Shown here: positions 41,935 to 51,467 of the stretch, piece after piece
How the letters are laid out: every line of letters starts with the position of its first letter
Position numbering within the stretch: position 1 is the stretch's first letter
Assembly (NCBI GenBank): GCA_964384525.1
Contig: CAYLKO010000007.1
Span: forward strand, 1-64,000
DNA from: SHZI01 sp964384525
GTDB taxonomy: Bacteria; Pseudomonadota; Gammaproteobacteria; Steroidobacterales; GCA-2729495
Direction: 5' to 3'
Length of the DNA: 64,000 nt
Notes under the pieces: generated by a model
Told to the model about the DNA's origin: nothing
Databases searched by the model: none
The model's input: only the letters and a program-made list of their open reading frames with translations
Translations under genes and position numbers: made by a program

Positions 41935-42939
41935 CTAGCCGATCGGCTGAATGCCGACGGCGCTGCGGACTCTCGCCATCAGCGGTCGTGCGACGTTGCG
42001 GGCACGCTCCGCGCCGGCCTTGAGGGCGGCCTCCACCTGGGCGGGAGCGGCGATCAGGCGTTCATATTCGCTTCGCGCCGGTGTCAGATGCGCGTCCAGA
42101 TAACCGAACAGCTCCTGCTTCAGGTCACCCCATCCTGCACCATCGGTATGCCGTTGCGCATAGGCGGCGGTCTGCTCTGGCGTGGCAAAGGCCTGATAAA
42201 TCTCGAACAGCGTCGAGCCCGCCGTATCCTTCGGCGTGCCGGGTTCCAGTGAATTGGTCTTGATGCGCATGATCAACTTGCGCAACTGGCCGGATGCCGC
42301 AAAAAGCGGGATGGCATTGTCGTAACTCTTGCTCATCTTGCGGCCATCGAGCCCGGTGAGCGTGGCCGTATTGGTGCCAATGGCCGCCGCCGGAATCACA
42401 AAGTGTTCGCCGTAGATGTGATTGAAGCGCTGGGCAATGTCCCGGGCCATTTCCACATGCTGTTTCTGGTCACGGCCAACCGGCACGTGATGAGCGCTGA
42501 ACAGGAGGATGTCGGCCGCCATCAGGACCGGATAGGAAAACAGCCCCATCGTGATCCCCTTGTCGGGGTCGGCATTGCCCGCTTCCTCATTGATCTGCAC
42601 GGCGGCCTTGTAGGCATGCGACCGGTTCATCAAGCCCTTGGCGGTGACTGTCGCCAGGATCCACGCCAGTTCGGGGATTTCCGGGATGTCCGACTGCCTA
42701 TAGAAAACGGATCGGGTGGTGTCGAGCCCCAGCGCGAGCCACGTGGCAGCCACTTCCAGGCGCGACTGGCGCAGGCGCCCCGGGTCCTGATTCTTGACCA
42801 GCGCGGGATAGTCCGCCAGAAAGTAGAACGACTGCACGTCGGCGCGCTGGCTGGCCACGATCGCCGGCCGGATGGCGCCCACGTAATTGCCCAGATGCGG
42901 CGTACCCGTGGTGGTGATGCCGGTGAGATGCGTTTCCAT
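41935..42939 (-). CDS. trpS: Tryptophan--tRNA ligase
   Basis: Class Ic synthetase charging tRNA-Trp. 334 residues, the E. coli length. HLGN at 15-18 replaces HIGH and KMSKS is in the segment LDGRKMSKSYDN. TGLFSYP-like and LMAADILLF blocks and the EQxxH metal-free pattern fit the bacterial enzyme. It is divergent from pepQ; the accessory patch of brnTA, lipoprotein and Rhs fragment ends at its 3' side. Confidence 0.98.
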   Translation of the reverse strand: METHLTGITTTGTPHLGNYVGAIRPAIVASQRADVQSFYFLADYPALVKNQDPGRLRQSRLEVAATWLALGLDTTRSVFYRQSDIPEIPELAWILATVTAKGLMNRSHAYKAAVQINEEAGNADPDKGITMGLFSYPVLMAADILLFSAHHVPVGRDQKQHVEMARDIAQRFNHIYGEHFVIPAAAIGTNTATLTGLDGRKMSKSYDNAIPLFAASGQLRKLIMRIKTNSLEPGTPKDTAGSTLFEIYQAFATPEQTAAYAQRHTDGAGWGDLKQELFGYLDAHLTPARSEYERLIAAPAQVEAALKAGAERARNVARPLMARVRSAVGIQPIG

Positions 42940-42989
42940 AGGAGCCGTAGTTTATATTGAGCACCGGCCAGTCTGCGGAAAACCTCCCC

Positions 42990-44369
42990 GTGCATCCATC
43001 CCCCAGCCTCTACCGATCACATATTGCAGCACTGTCGGCCCGGTACGACGCGGCGCTGGCTGCCAATCAGCTTGACGGAGTGCTCATCGGCGCCGGCATG
43101 CCGCTGCCCGTCTTCCGCGATGACCAGGAATTTGCCTACCGTGCCGAACCGCTTTTTCTGCAATGGGCGCCGCTCACCAATCATCCCGGTTCCGCAGTTC
43201 TACATCGCCCGGGTCGCCGGCCCGTGCTGATAGTGGTGGAGTCCGGAGACTACTGGTATCAGGCGGCCCCGCTGCCCACAGGCCCGTGGCGCAAACAGTT
43301 CGACGTGCGCATCGTCTCCCGCAGGGAACTGATCCGCCGGCATGTGGGACGGAGCGGGCAACGGCTGGCGCTGCTCGGCGATCCATTGCAGTGGCGGGGC
43401 CTGGATCTGCCCGGCAAGGCAAACCCGAAACCCCTGCTGACCCATCTGGATTACGAGCGGGCCTGGAAGACGCCATGGGAAGTGGCCTGCATCGAGGCCG
43501 CAACCACCCTGGCGCTGGCCGGTCACCGGGCGGTGGCCCAGGCATTCAACGCGGGCTGCAGCGAGTTCGAGATGGGCCTCGTGTTTCTCGCCGCCTGCGG
43601 GCAGATGGATCACGAACTGCCCTACCCCGCCATCGTCGCCGCGAACCGCAATGGCGCCACCCTGCATTACCAGCATCGATCAAGGCGACAACTGCCGGCC
43701 AGGGAACGACACAGCCTGCTGCTGGATGCCGGCTGCAGTCATGGCGGCTATGCGTCCGACATCACGCGCACCCATGCCGCGCGTCGGGGCGAGTTCGCCA
43801 GCATGATTCGTGGCCTGAACCAGGCTCAGCAAAGGCTGTGCGCGCGCGTCGCGCCGGGCGTTGCCTTTCCGGACCTGCAACTGGCGGCTCATCACGAGAT
43901 CGCCCAGCTGCTTTCAGACTGGGATCTGGTGCACATGCCACCCGAAGACATGGTGGCGCAACGCATCACCGATGCCTTTCTGCCTCACGGGCTCGGCCAC
44001 CTCCTCGGCCTGCAGGTGCACGATGTGGGCGGCGGGCTCGCCAGCCCGCAGGGCGGCGAGCTGGCGCGGCCATCGCGCTTTCCGCGCCTGCGCCTGACCC
44101 GGCCCCTGGCGCCTGGCATGGTGCTGACCATCGAACCGGGGATCTATTTCATCGACTCGCTGCTCGCCGGCCTGAAGAAGCGGCGCATCACCCGCCACAT
44201 CCGCTGGCGCGACCTTGCCAGGCTCCGGGTCTTCGGCGGCATCCGCATCGAAGACAACATTCTGGTCACCACCAAAGGCTTTCGAAACCTGACCCGCGAG
44301 CTCGAAGGGCCACGGGACCGGAACTCATCTGCTAGAGTTCCGGTTTCAGCAGCCAGTCCGAAAAATTGA
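42990..44369 (+). CDS. pepQ: Xaa-Pro dipeptidase (PepQ)
   Basis: Metallopeptidase that cleaves X-Pro dipeptides. 459 residues from the GTG at 42990, which matches the family N-terminus (LYRSHIAALSARYDAAL); a TTG at 42957 is an alternative. The pita-bread domain has its five metal ligands in LLDAGCSHGGYASDITRTHA (two Asp), HGLGHLLGLQVHD (His), TIEPGIYF (Glu) and GGIRIEDNILV (Glu). A large insertion of hydrophobic residues sits between the fourth and fifth ligand blocks, as in gammaproteobacterial PepQ. Its stop overlaps the next gene by four bases. Confidence 0.93.
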   Translation: MHPSPSLYRSHIAALSARYDAALAANQLDGVLIGAGMPLPVFRDDQEFAYRAEPLFLQWAPLTNHPGSAVLHRPGRRPVLIVVESGDYWYQAAPLPTGPWRKQFDVRIVSRRELIRRHVGRSGQRLALLGDPLQWRGLDLPGKANPKPLLTHLDYERAWKTPWEVACIEAATTLALAGHRAVAQAFNAGCSEFEMGLVFLAACGQMDHELPYPAIVAANRNGATLHYQHRSRRQLPARERHSLLLDAGCSHGGYASDITRTHAARRGEFASMIRGLNQAQQRLCARVAPGVAFPDLQLAAHHEIAQLLSDWDLVHMPPEDMVAQRITDAFLPHGLGHLLGLQVHDVGGGLASPQGGELARPSRFPRLRLTRPLAPGMVLTIEPGIYFIDSLLAGLKKRRITRHIRWRDLARLRVFGGIRIEDNILVTTKGFRNLTRELEGPRDRNSSARVPVSAASPKN

Positions 44370-45466
44370 ACAACAACAACCTCTTGCCTGTCCAGCATCG
44401 GCCGGGCAGGCGCCGGAGTGGCAGCCAGCCCGCGTGCCTGTTGATTCTGGGCTGCCTGCTCTCCGCCTGCGGTGGCGGCAACCAGAACAAGGATGCCGGC
44501 TGGTCGTCGTCCGGCGCCGCGGGCAGCGCCGTCGCCGTGATCACCCAGCGGGTGGTGCCCCGGTCGTTCAGTGATCGCTTCACCGCACTGGGCACTGCGC
44601 GGGCCAACGAAGCGATCGAGATCACCGCCCGCACGAACAGCATCATCACCGACATCCGGTTTCGCGAGGGCGAGACCGTGCGCCAGGGCGCCACGCTGGT
44701 CGAGCTGGATGCGCGTCAGGAAAGCGCCAGCCTGAGCCTTGCGGAAGCGCAGCTGAAGCAGGCCGAGAGCCAGTACCGCCGCAGTCATGCCCTGGCGGCA
44801 AGCCAGGTCGTGTCGGCGGCAGATCTCGATCAGCTGGAGGCCAACCTGATGGTGGCCAGGGCCCAGGTTCGCGGCGCCCAGGCGCGCCTCGATGTGCTGG
44901 CGGTGAAAGCGCCCTTCGCCGGAACCGTGGGTTTGCGGAAGATCAGCATGGGTGACCTGGTCGGCCCGGATACCGTCATCACCACGCTGGATGATACGAG
45001 CGTCATCAAGCTGGAGTTTGGCGTGCCGGAGTCATTCATCGGCATCGTGCGCACCGGCATGGCGATCACGGCCGGCAGCACGGTGCATCCCGGACGCCCC
45101 TTCAATGGCATGGTCACGTCGATCGATTCCCGCGTCGATCCAACCACGCGGGCGGTGACCGTGGTGGCGACCCTGCCCAACACCGATCAGGCGCTGAAGC
45201 CCGGCATGTTCCTCACTGTCGTGCTGGAAAAGCAGCGGGACAATGTCCTGCTGATTCCGGAGGAGGCGCTCGTGCCGCGGGAAGGCCGCCAGTATGTCTT
45301 CGTGGTGGAAGACGGCAAGGCGCTCGAGCGCGAGGTCACGCTGGGTGGCCGGGCGCCGGGGCTGGCCGAGATCCGCGATGGCCTGGCTGCCGGCGCGCAG
45401 GTGATCACCGAAGGCACCCAACGCGTGCGCACCGGTTCGGCTGTCCTGGTTGCACCGAACAGCTGA
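44366..45466 (+). CDS. RND efflux periplasmic adaptor (lipoprotein)
   Basis: Membrane-fusion protein linking an RND pump to an outer-membrane channel. 366 residues from a TTG that overlaps the pepQ stop, implying coupled translation. Lipobox LLSAC places the lipidated cysteine near residue 35. The barrel-sandwich (lipoyl) halves around NSIITDIRFREGETVRQGATLVELDA and VKAPFAGTVGLRKISMGDLVGPDT are joined by a helical hairpin of coiled-coil character, followed by the beta-barrel domain. Substrate unknown; sequence resembles the MexE/AcrA-like multidrug adaptors of the HAE1 group. Confidence 0.9.
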   Translation: MNNNNLLPVQHRPGRRRSGSQPACLLILGCLLSACGGGNQNKDAGWSSSGAAGSAVAVITQRVVPRSFSDRFTALGTARANEAIEITARTNSIITDIRFREGETVRQGATLVELDARQESASLSLAEAQLKQAESQYRRSHALAASQVVSAADLDQLEANLMVARAQVRGAQARLDVLAVKAPFAGTVGLRKISMGDLVGPDTVITTLDDTSVIKLEFGVPESFIGIVRTGMAITAGSTVHPGRPFNGMVTSIDSRVDPTTRAVTVVATLPNTDQALKPGMFLTVVLEKQRDNVLLIPEEALVPREGRQYVFVVEDGKALEREVTLGGRAPGLAEIRDGLAAGAQVITEGTQRVRTGSAVLVAPNS

Positions 45467-45483
45467 CCGGCGGGAGAACGCCA

Positions 45484-48400
45484 GTGATCCTCTCTGATAT
45501 TTCCGTACGCCGGCCGGTCTTCGCCGGGGTTTTCAGTCTCATGCTGATCATCCTCGGCATCCTGGCGGGATCCAGGCTGCCCGTCCGGGAATTCCCCGAC
45601 GTCAATCCGCCGGTGGTGTCCATTTCCACCGCGTATCGGGGGGCATCGGCGGAAATCATCGAACGCCGCATCACCCAGCCGCTGGAGGATGCCATCTCCG
45701 GCATCGCCGGCATCCAGAAGCTCACCTCGTCGAGCCAGGACGAACGCTCGTCCATCACGCTGGAATTTTCGCTGGATCGCGACCCGGACGGGGCCGCGAA
45801 TGACGTTCGCGAACGGGTGACCCGCGTTCTGCAGCAGCTGCCGGACGAAGCGGATGCCCCGCAGATCACCAAGCAGGACCAGGACATGGATGCCTCCATG
45901 TACGTGAGCGCAGAAAGCCGGACCCGTTCACTGATGGAACTGACCGATTTTGCCGATCGCAACCTGGTGGACCGGCTGTCGGTCATCGATGGCGTGGCTC
46001 AGGTGCGGCTCAGCGGCGCGCAGAAGCGGGCCATGCGCATCTGGCTGGACCGCGATGCACTGGCCGCCCGTGGGCTGACTGTCCAGGACGTTGAAAACAC
46101 GCTGCGGCAGGAGAACGTCGAACTGCCGGCTGGCCGCATCGAATCACGGGAACGGGAGTTTTCGCTGCGGACGGAAACCGGGCTTACCGAGCCCGAGGCC
46201 TTCGAAGCGCTGGTCGTGGGGCGGGGCCCGGACGGCTATCTCATCCGCCTTGGCGAGGTGGCCCATGTCCGGATCGAACCGGAGGACTCGCGATTCTTCT
46301 CCCGGTCCAACCGGGTATCCGGCGTCAGCCTGGCCATCGTTCCCCAGTCGAAGGCCAACATCCTCGACGTCAACAGGGCAGTTTCCGCCGAAGTGCAGGC
46401 ACTGCAGGGCTCCCTGCCCGACGACATCAGCGTCGGCGTGAACATCGACTTCTCGACCTTCGTCGAGGAGTCGATGATCGAGGTCGTCAAGGTGCTGGGC
46501 GAAGCCCTGTTGATGGTGCTGATCATCATCTTTGCGTTCGTCGGTTCGGTACGCGCCACACTGATTCCCGCACTCACCATTCCGGTTGCCGTGATCTCCG
46601 CATTCATCGTCATGGCGGCCCTGGGTTACACGATCAACACACTGACACTGCTGGGACTCGTGCTCGCCATCGGGCTGGTTGTCGATGACGCGATCGTGGT
46701 TCTAGAAAACATCGTGCGCCAGATCGAGCTCGGCAAACCACCGCTGCTGGCGGCCGTGGATGGCAGCCGCGAGATCGGCTTTGCCGTGGTTGCCACCACG
46801 GTGGTGCTGGTTGCGGTATTTGTCCCGATTTCGTTTATGCCCGGCAACCTGGGCCGGCTGTTTGGCGAGTTCGGCATCTCCCTGGCTGCGGCCATTGCCT
46901 TTTCCGGCCTCGTGGCCCTGACCCTCGTGCCGATGCTGTGCTCGAAGTTTTTTGCCGGCGGCATCCATCGCGGCAGCTTTGCCCGGAAGCTGGATGCGTT
47001 TTTCAAGCGGCTGACGGCCCGCTATCAGGCCTCGCTGGTCCGCTTCGTGCAACGACCATGGATTGCCGGCGTCCTGCTGCTGCTCGTTGCCGCCATCGGC
47101 GGTGTGCTGTTCACCATCCTGCCCGGCGAATATGCCCCGGCCGAAGACCGCAACATGATGATGATGATGGTCCAGGCACCGGAGGGCTCAAGCCCCGGCT
47201 ACATGGATCGTCAGGTCCAGATGATCGAGAACGAGGTCATGCCGCTGGTCGACGCCGGCGAGGTCAAGCGGGTCGTGGCCCGATCCGGGATGTGGGGGGC
47301 CGGTGGCGATGTGAACACCGCCTTCCTGTATCTGCCGCTGGAGAGCCGATCCGCGCGCAAGCATTCGGCGCAGGAGCTGGCGGCCGAGTTGCGCCGGAAG
47401 TTGTCGCAACTCCCGGGAGCCGTGGCCACCGTCTTCACGCCCCCCAGCCTCGCGATACGCTCCAGCGGCTCGGGGCTCGCCGTGGTGCTCAGCGGCAACA
47501 GCTACGAAGAACTGGCGGCATGGCAGGAGCAGATCATTGCCGAGGTGACCGCCGGCAATCCCGGGCTGCTCGGCATGCGGTCGGATTTCTTCCCGACCAA
47601 ACCGAAAATCAAGGTCAACATCGACCGGAATCGTGCCTTCGACCTTGGCATCTCCCTGGAGACGGTCGGTCGTACGCTGGAAACCATGCTGGGCTCGCGG
47701 ATCGTCACGACGTTCACCGACCGGGGCGAGGAGTACAACGTGGTGCTGCAGGGTCTGGCACAGGATCGCGCCACGCCATCCGATCTGCAGAACATCTACG
47801 TCCGCTCGCCCCGAACCAGCCAGTTGATTCCGCTGGCCAACCTGGTCCAGCTGCAGGAAGTGGCGGGGCCAAAGGAGTTGAAGCGCTTCAATCAACTGCG
47901 CTCGGTCACGCTGTCCGCCAGTCTGGCTCCCGGCTATTCGCTCGGCGAGGCAGTTGCCTACATCGAGCATCTGGTAGCCACCACGCTGCCGCCAACCGCC
48001 AGGATCGCCTTCGACGGTGAAGCCCGGGAGTTCAAGGAATCCGGCAACGCGGTGTATGTGACCTTTGGTCTGGCCCTGCTGGTGGTCTTTCTGGTGCTGG
48101 CAGCCCAGTTTGAAAGCTTCCGGCATCCGCTGATCATCATGTTGACGGTGCCGCTGGCCATCACGGGCGGGCTCGTCGGCCTGTGGCTCTTTGGCTCGTC
48201 GATCAATGTATACAGCCAGATCGGCTCGATCATCCTCATCGGACTTGCAGCCAAGAATGGCATTCTGATCGTTGAATTTGCCAACCAGCTGCGCGATCGC
48301 GGCGTCGAGTTCCTGGAGGCGATCACCTCGGCGGCAGCCATTCGGCTGCGGCCGGTGCTGATGACCAGTCTGGTTACCGCATTTGGCGCGGTGCCACTGA

Positions 48401-48603
48401 TCCTGGCGACTGGCGCCGGCGCCGAGTCGCGGAAAACACTGGGGGCGACCGTGTTCTTCGGTGTGACGATTTCGGTGTTCCTGACCCTCTATCTCATCCC
48501 GGCGCTGTACGTGATGATCGCCCGGAAGACCCAGTCGCCCGAGTATGTGAGCCGGCTGATCGAGCGACTCAGGCGGGATGCCGGCCCATCTTATTCCGGA
48601 TAG
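45484..48603 (+). CDS. RND multidrug-efflux inner-membrane transporter (HAE1/AcrB-like)
   Basis: Proton-driven tripartite pump component, 1039 residues from a GTG 17 bases after the adaptor, with GGGAGA a good ribosome-binding site. Twelve membrane helices in two sets of six with two large periplasmic loops. The relay aspartates appear in GLVVDDAIVVLENIVRQIE, the RND signature, and FGEFGISLAAAIAFSGLVALTLVPMLCSKF and IGLAAKNGILIVEFANQLRDRG are conserved helices. No outer-membrane TolC-like gene accompanies it, so it must share one encoded elsewhere. The last 13 bases overlap the convergent amidohydrolase. Confidence 0.93.
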   Translation: MILSDISVRRPVFAGVFSLMLIILGILAGSRLPVREFPDVNPPVVSISTAYRGASAEIIERRITQPLEDAISGIAGIQKLTSSSQDERSSITLEFSLDRDPDGAANDVRERVTRVLQQLPDEADAPQITKQDQDMDASMYVSAESRTRSLMELTDFADRNLVDRLSVIDGVAQVRLSGAQKRAMRIWLDRDALAARGLTVQDVENTLRQENVELPAGRIESREREFSLRTETGLTEPEAFEALVVGRGPDGYLIRLGEVAHVRIEPEDSRFFSRSNRVSGVSLAIVPQSKANILDVNRAVSAEVQALQGSLPDDISVGVNIDFSTFVEESMIEVVKVLGEALLMVLIIIFAFVGSVRATLIPALTIPVAVISAFIVMAALGYTINTLTLLGLVLAIGLVVDDAIVVLENIVRQIELGKPPLLAAVDGSREIGFAVVATTVVLVAVFVPISFMPGNLGRLFGEFGISLAAAIAFSGLVALTLVPMLCSKFFAGGIHRGSFARKLDAFFKRLTARYQASLVRFVQRPWIAGVLLLLVAAIGGVLFTILPGEYAPAEDRNMMMMMVQAPEGSSPGYMDRQVQMIENEVMPLVDAGEVKRVVARSGMWGAGGDVNTAFLYLPLESRSARKHSAQELAAELRRKLSQLPGAVATVFTPPSLAIRSSGSGLAVVLSGNSYEELAAWQEQIIAEVTAGNPGLLGMRSDFFPTKPKIKVNIDRNRAFDLGISLETVGRTLETMLGSRIVTTFTDRGEEYNVVLQGLAQDRATPSDLQNIYVRSPRTSQLIPLANLVQLQEVAGPKELKRFNQLRSVTLSASLAPGYSLGEAVAYIEHLVATTLPPTARIAFDGEAREFKESGNAVYVTFGLALLVVFLVLAAQFESFRHPLIIMLTVPLAITGGLVGLWLFGSSINVYSQIGSIILIGLAAKNGILIVEFANQLRDRGVEFLEAITSAAAIRLRPVLMTSLVTAFGAVPLILATGAGAESRKTLGATVFFGVTISVFLTLYLIPALYVMIARKTQSPEYVSRLIERLRRDAGPSYSG

Positions 48604-49937
48604 ACAAAGGGCTCCGTCATCGCCCCATCGCGCTTGGCGACCCGCCCGCTCTTCATCACGAAATCGATGTGCCTCAGCGTTGAAATATCGCTGAGTGGAT
48701 CGCCCTTGACCGCAATCAGATCGGCAACCTTGCCCGGCGCCAGCGAGCCGACATCGGCAGCCAGGCCCAGAAGATCCGCCCCGGCAACCGTAGCTGCCTT
48801 GATGGCATCTGCCGGGCTCATTCCGAACTGCACCATGTATTCGAATTCCTTGGCATTGTCGCCATGGGCGAAGGTGCCGGCGTCGGTGCCGAACGCGATC
48901 TTCACCCCGGCCTTGTAGGCCCGCTCGAATGCCTTGTATTCGTTTCGCAGCTTCACCGACGGCGGATCCGGAATCTTGAATATGGGTGGCGGGTAACTGG
49001 CCGACAGGGTCGGCACCAGAAAGGTGCCGGCCTTCTTCATCATGGCAATGCCCTCGTCATCGAGCAGAAAGCCGTGCTCGATGGAATCCACCCCGGCCTG
49101 CACCGCTTCCTTGATGGCAATCGGCGAATAGGCATGGGCGGCAACCTTGACCCCGAGGAGGTGGGCCGTGGCGATGATGGATTGGATCTCGTCGGGAAAC
49201 AGCTGGGGCTCGAGCCCGGTATTGGACGCGAACCCGCCCGTGATCGTGACCTTGATGACATCGGCACCCAGCTTGTACTGATAGCGGACGGCCCGGCGGC
49301 ACTCGATGGGACCGTCACAGGTTCCGTCCCGCAAGCGGGCAGCGGCATCGGCGGTCTGGTCCAGCGACAGGCCATCACCGTGCCCGCCAGTGACGGCAAG
49401 GGCCGATCCGGCCACCAGGATGCGTGGCCCGAGGAGCCGCCCCTGGTTGATGGCATTGCGGACCGCAAACACCGATTGATCGTCCGAGCCCAGATCGCGC
49501 AGCGTGGTGAATCCGGCGGCCAGATTGCGGCGGGCAAACACGACGGCATTCACCGTGTGTTCCGCGGCGCTGGGCGGATTGCGGTCGCCCCGTTCAACCC
49601 GATGGCGACCGAAGGCCGGCTCATCGAACAAATGCACGTGGGCGTCGATCAGGCCCGGCAGCACGAAGCGGTCCGACAGGTCGACGATATCCACGCTGCT
49701 GGCCGCACTCTGCTCGAATTCCGCGACCGACAGAAAGCCCGGCACCACCCGCTCGACGCGATCGTTGTGGACCACGACAGTCATGTTCTTCCGGGCAGGC
49801 TCGCCGGGCACGGCCAGCAGCGTGCCTGCATGTACCAGCACGTAGTGCTCCGTTTTCGCCGGACCCGCGGCGGCCAGTGCCGGAACGATGCCGATCGCGC
49901 CCATGGCAAGCGCCAGTGCTCGAAGCCACCCATGCAT
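48591..49937 (-). CDS. Secreted amidohydrolase-family protein
   Basis: Metal-dependent hydrolase of the imidazolonepropionase/prolidase-like amidohydrolase group. 448 residues from the ATG at 49937, which has GGAG about nine bases upstream and opens a signal peptide ending in ALAAAG near residue 24, so the protein is exported. The first metal pair is DAHVHLFDEP, with later ligands in VIKVTITGG (the lysine position), KVAAHAYSP, DSIEHGF and FGTDAGTF. Sequence and export recall bacterial Xaa-Pro or organophosphate-type peptidases; the substrate is not predictable. Confidence 0.85.
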   Translation of the reverse strand: MHGWLRALALAMGAIGIVPALAAAGPAKTEHYVLVHAGTLLAVPGEPARKNMTVVVHNDRVERVVPGFLSVAEFEQSAASSVDIVDLSDRFVLPGLIDAHVHLFDEPAFGRHRVERGDRNPPSAAEHTVNAVVFARRNLAAGFTTLRDLGSDDQSVFAVRNAINQGRLLGPRILVAGSALAVTGGHGDGLSLDQTADAAARLRDGTCDGPIECRRAVRYQYKLGADVIKVTITGGFASNTGLEPQLFPDEIQSIIATAHLLGVKVAAHAYSPIAIKEAVQAGVDSIEHGFLLDDEGIAMMKKAGTFLVPTLSASYPPPIFKIPDPPSVKLRNEYKAFERAYKAGVKIAFGTDAGTFAHGDNAKEFEYMVQFGMSPADAIKAATVAGADLLGLAADVGSLAPGKVADLIAVKGDPLSDISTLRHIDFVMKSGRVAKRDGAMTEPFVYPE

Positions 49938-50006
49938 GCTCTGATTCTCCATCTGAATGTTGTTGCGGCGCAGGCCGGACCTGCGGAGATCAGTCGCCCC
50001 CTTGGA

Positions 50007-50036
50007 TTGGGGAGTGCTGTTGCGGGACAATATAGG
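50007..50036 (+). promoter_or_regulatory. Candidate promoter of the ChaN-PDZ gene
   Basis: TTGGGG at 50007-50012 and TATAGG at 50031-50036, 18 bases apart, give an expected start near 50043 and a 35-base leader that contains the AGAGGAA ribosome-binding site. Confidence 0.35.
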
Positions 50037-50077
50037 AGTCGCTACTCAAGAGCCAATCGGCCATAGAGGAACCCCCC

Positions 50078-51388
50078 ATGTCACGTGCCCCCACCAGAAC
50101 GGTCATCTGCCTGTCCCTGGCGATCTTCGCCGCGGGACTCCTGCCGGTGCATGCAGCGCCCGCAAGTTCTGCCGCGACTGACAATCTTGAAGACCTGCCG
50201 ATAGGCGATGCGGCCAGACGGGATTTTCAGGCCCCGCTCGTTCTGGACGGGATCACGGACACCAGCAACAGGCAGGTCATCGGCCCGGCTGAAATGGTCA
50301 GCCGGCTCAAGGACGTCGGGATCCTGTTCATCGGCGAGACGCACACCAACCAGGATTTTCATGATGTGCAGCTGGAGACCATCAGGGCGCTGCATGACGC
50401 CGGCCGAGAGGTCCTGATCGGCCTGGAGATGTTTCCCTACACCCAGCAGGCCGTCCTGGATGGCTGGACCGCAGGGCGCTACTCGGAGCAGGAGTTCCCG
50501 GAAGCCGCCGATTGGTACAAGTACTGGGGCCACAACTGGAACTACTACCGCGAGATCTTCCGTTATGCACGCGACAACAAGCTGCCCATGTATGGGGTAA
50601 ACACCCCGCAGGCAGTCGTGAAAAAGGTGCGGGCGAATGGCTTCGAGGCCCTGGCCGCCGATGAGCGCGCCCACTTTCCGCCGCAGCTGGCGCCCGAGAG
50701 TGCCGACTACAAGCGGATGTTTCGTGCGAACTTCTCGAAAGACGACGCCCTGCACATGAACGAGGCAGCCCTTGAAGGGCTGTATCGGGCCCAGATCACC
50801 TGGGATGCCACCATGGGCTGGAATGCGCTGCAGGCTCTCAAGACCCATGTGAATGACCACAAGGGGAGCGACCAGAAGGCCATCATGGTCGTGCTGATCG
50901 GCTCCGGCCATGTCATCTACGGCATGGGTGCCGAACGCCAGATCGACCCGGAGTACAACGGCAAGATTGCCTCCCTGGTTCCGGTGCCCGTCATCAATGA
51001 CAGTGGTGCATCGGTGCCCACCGTACGCGCCTCGTATGCGTCCTATCTCTGGGGCCTGCCACAGCAGCGCGAGCCCAACCATCCTGTACTTGGCATCTCG
51101 CTGATGGGCAGTTTCGGCAAGCAACCCATGCAGATCATCAACGTCAGCCAGGACTCCGTTGCCCAGCGCGCCGGCATCCAGGTGGGTGACATTCTGGAGC
51201 GCATGGGCAGCACGCCGCTCACGGACAGCACAACCTTCAAGCGCATGGAGGGCGCCCTGCGCTGGGCCGATGTGATACAGCTGACAGTGCAGCGCAAAGG
51301 GAAGTCGGTGGAACTGACGATCCCGGTACGCCGGGTACGCCCGGCGGCCTGCAGTGCCGGAAGCACGGGTGCGACGGCACCGGGCTAG
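50078..51388 (+). CDS. ChaN-like haem-binding family protein with C-terminal PDZ domain
   Basis: 436 residues with a signal peptide ending near LLPVHAA (residue 27). The ChaN/DUF399 domain, of the Tiki-like fold, covers about 75-300: GETHTNQDFHDVQLETIRAL, VLIGLEMFPYTQQAVLDGW, LPMYGVNTPQAVVKKV and VVLIGSGHVIYGMG. Campylobacter ChaN binds haem, and the family is often iron-regulated, but no Fur box is evident here. A PDZ domain follows at about 345-420 (DSVAQRAGIQVGDILERMG, VIQLTVQRKGKSVELTIPV). Predicted periplasmic. Transcribed alone; TAGAGGAA precedes the ATG. Confidence 0.85.
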   Translation: MSRAPTRTVICLSLAIFAAGLLPVHAAPASSAATDNLEDLPIGDAARRDFQAPLVLDGITDTSNRQVIGPAEMVSRLKDVGILFIGETHTNQDFHDVQLETIRALHDAGREVLIGLEMFPYTQQAVLDGWTAGRYSEQEFPEAADWYKYWGHNWNYYREIFRYARDNKLPMYGVNTPQAVVKKVRANGFEALAADERAHFPPQLAPESADYKRMFRANFSKDDALHMNEAALEGLYRAQITWDATMGWNALQALKTHVNDHKGSDQKAIMVVLIGSGHVIYGMGAERQIDPEYNGKIASLVPVPVINDSGASVPTVRASYASYLWGLPQQREPNHPVLGISLMGSFGKQPMQIINVSQDSVAQRAGIQVGDILERMGSTPLTDSTTFKRMEGALRWADVIQLTVQRKGKSVELTIPVRRVRPAACSAGSTGATAPG

Positions 51389-51404
51389 GTTTGGCAGAAC
51401 GGAT

Positions 51405-51440
51405 TGCGCGACCTGGTTCAGTACTGAACCAGGTCGCGCA
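51405..51440. repeat. Perfect 36-bp palindrome between convergent genes
   Basis: The halves TGCGCGACCTGGTTCAGT and ACTGAACCAGGTCGCGCA are exact reverse complements with no loop; in RNA three more outer pairs could form. It lies 16 bases after the ChaN-PDZ stop and before the rplQ terminator, with no U-run on either side. Possible roles are a bidirectional terminator, an RNA-stabilising hairpin or a protein-binding dyad. Confidence 0.75.
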
Positions 51441-51467
51441 GTCATTCAATGGTAGGTCTGTGATACA

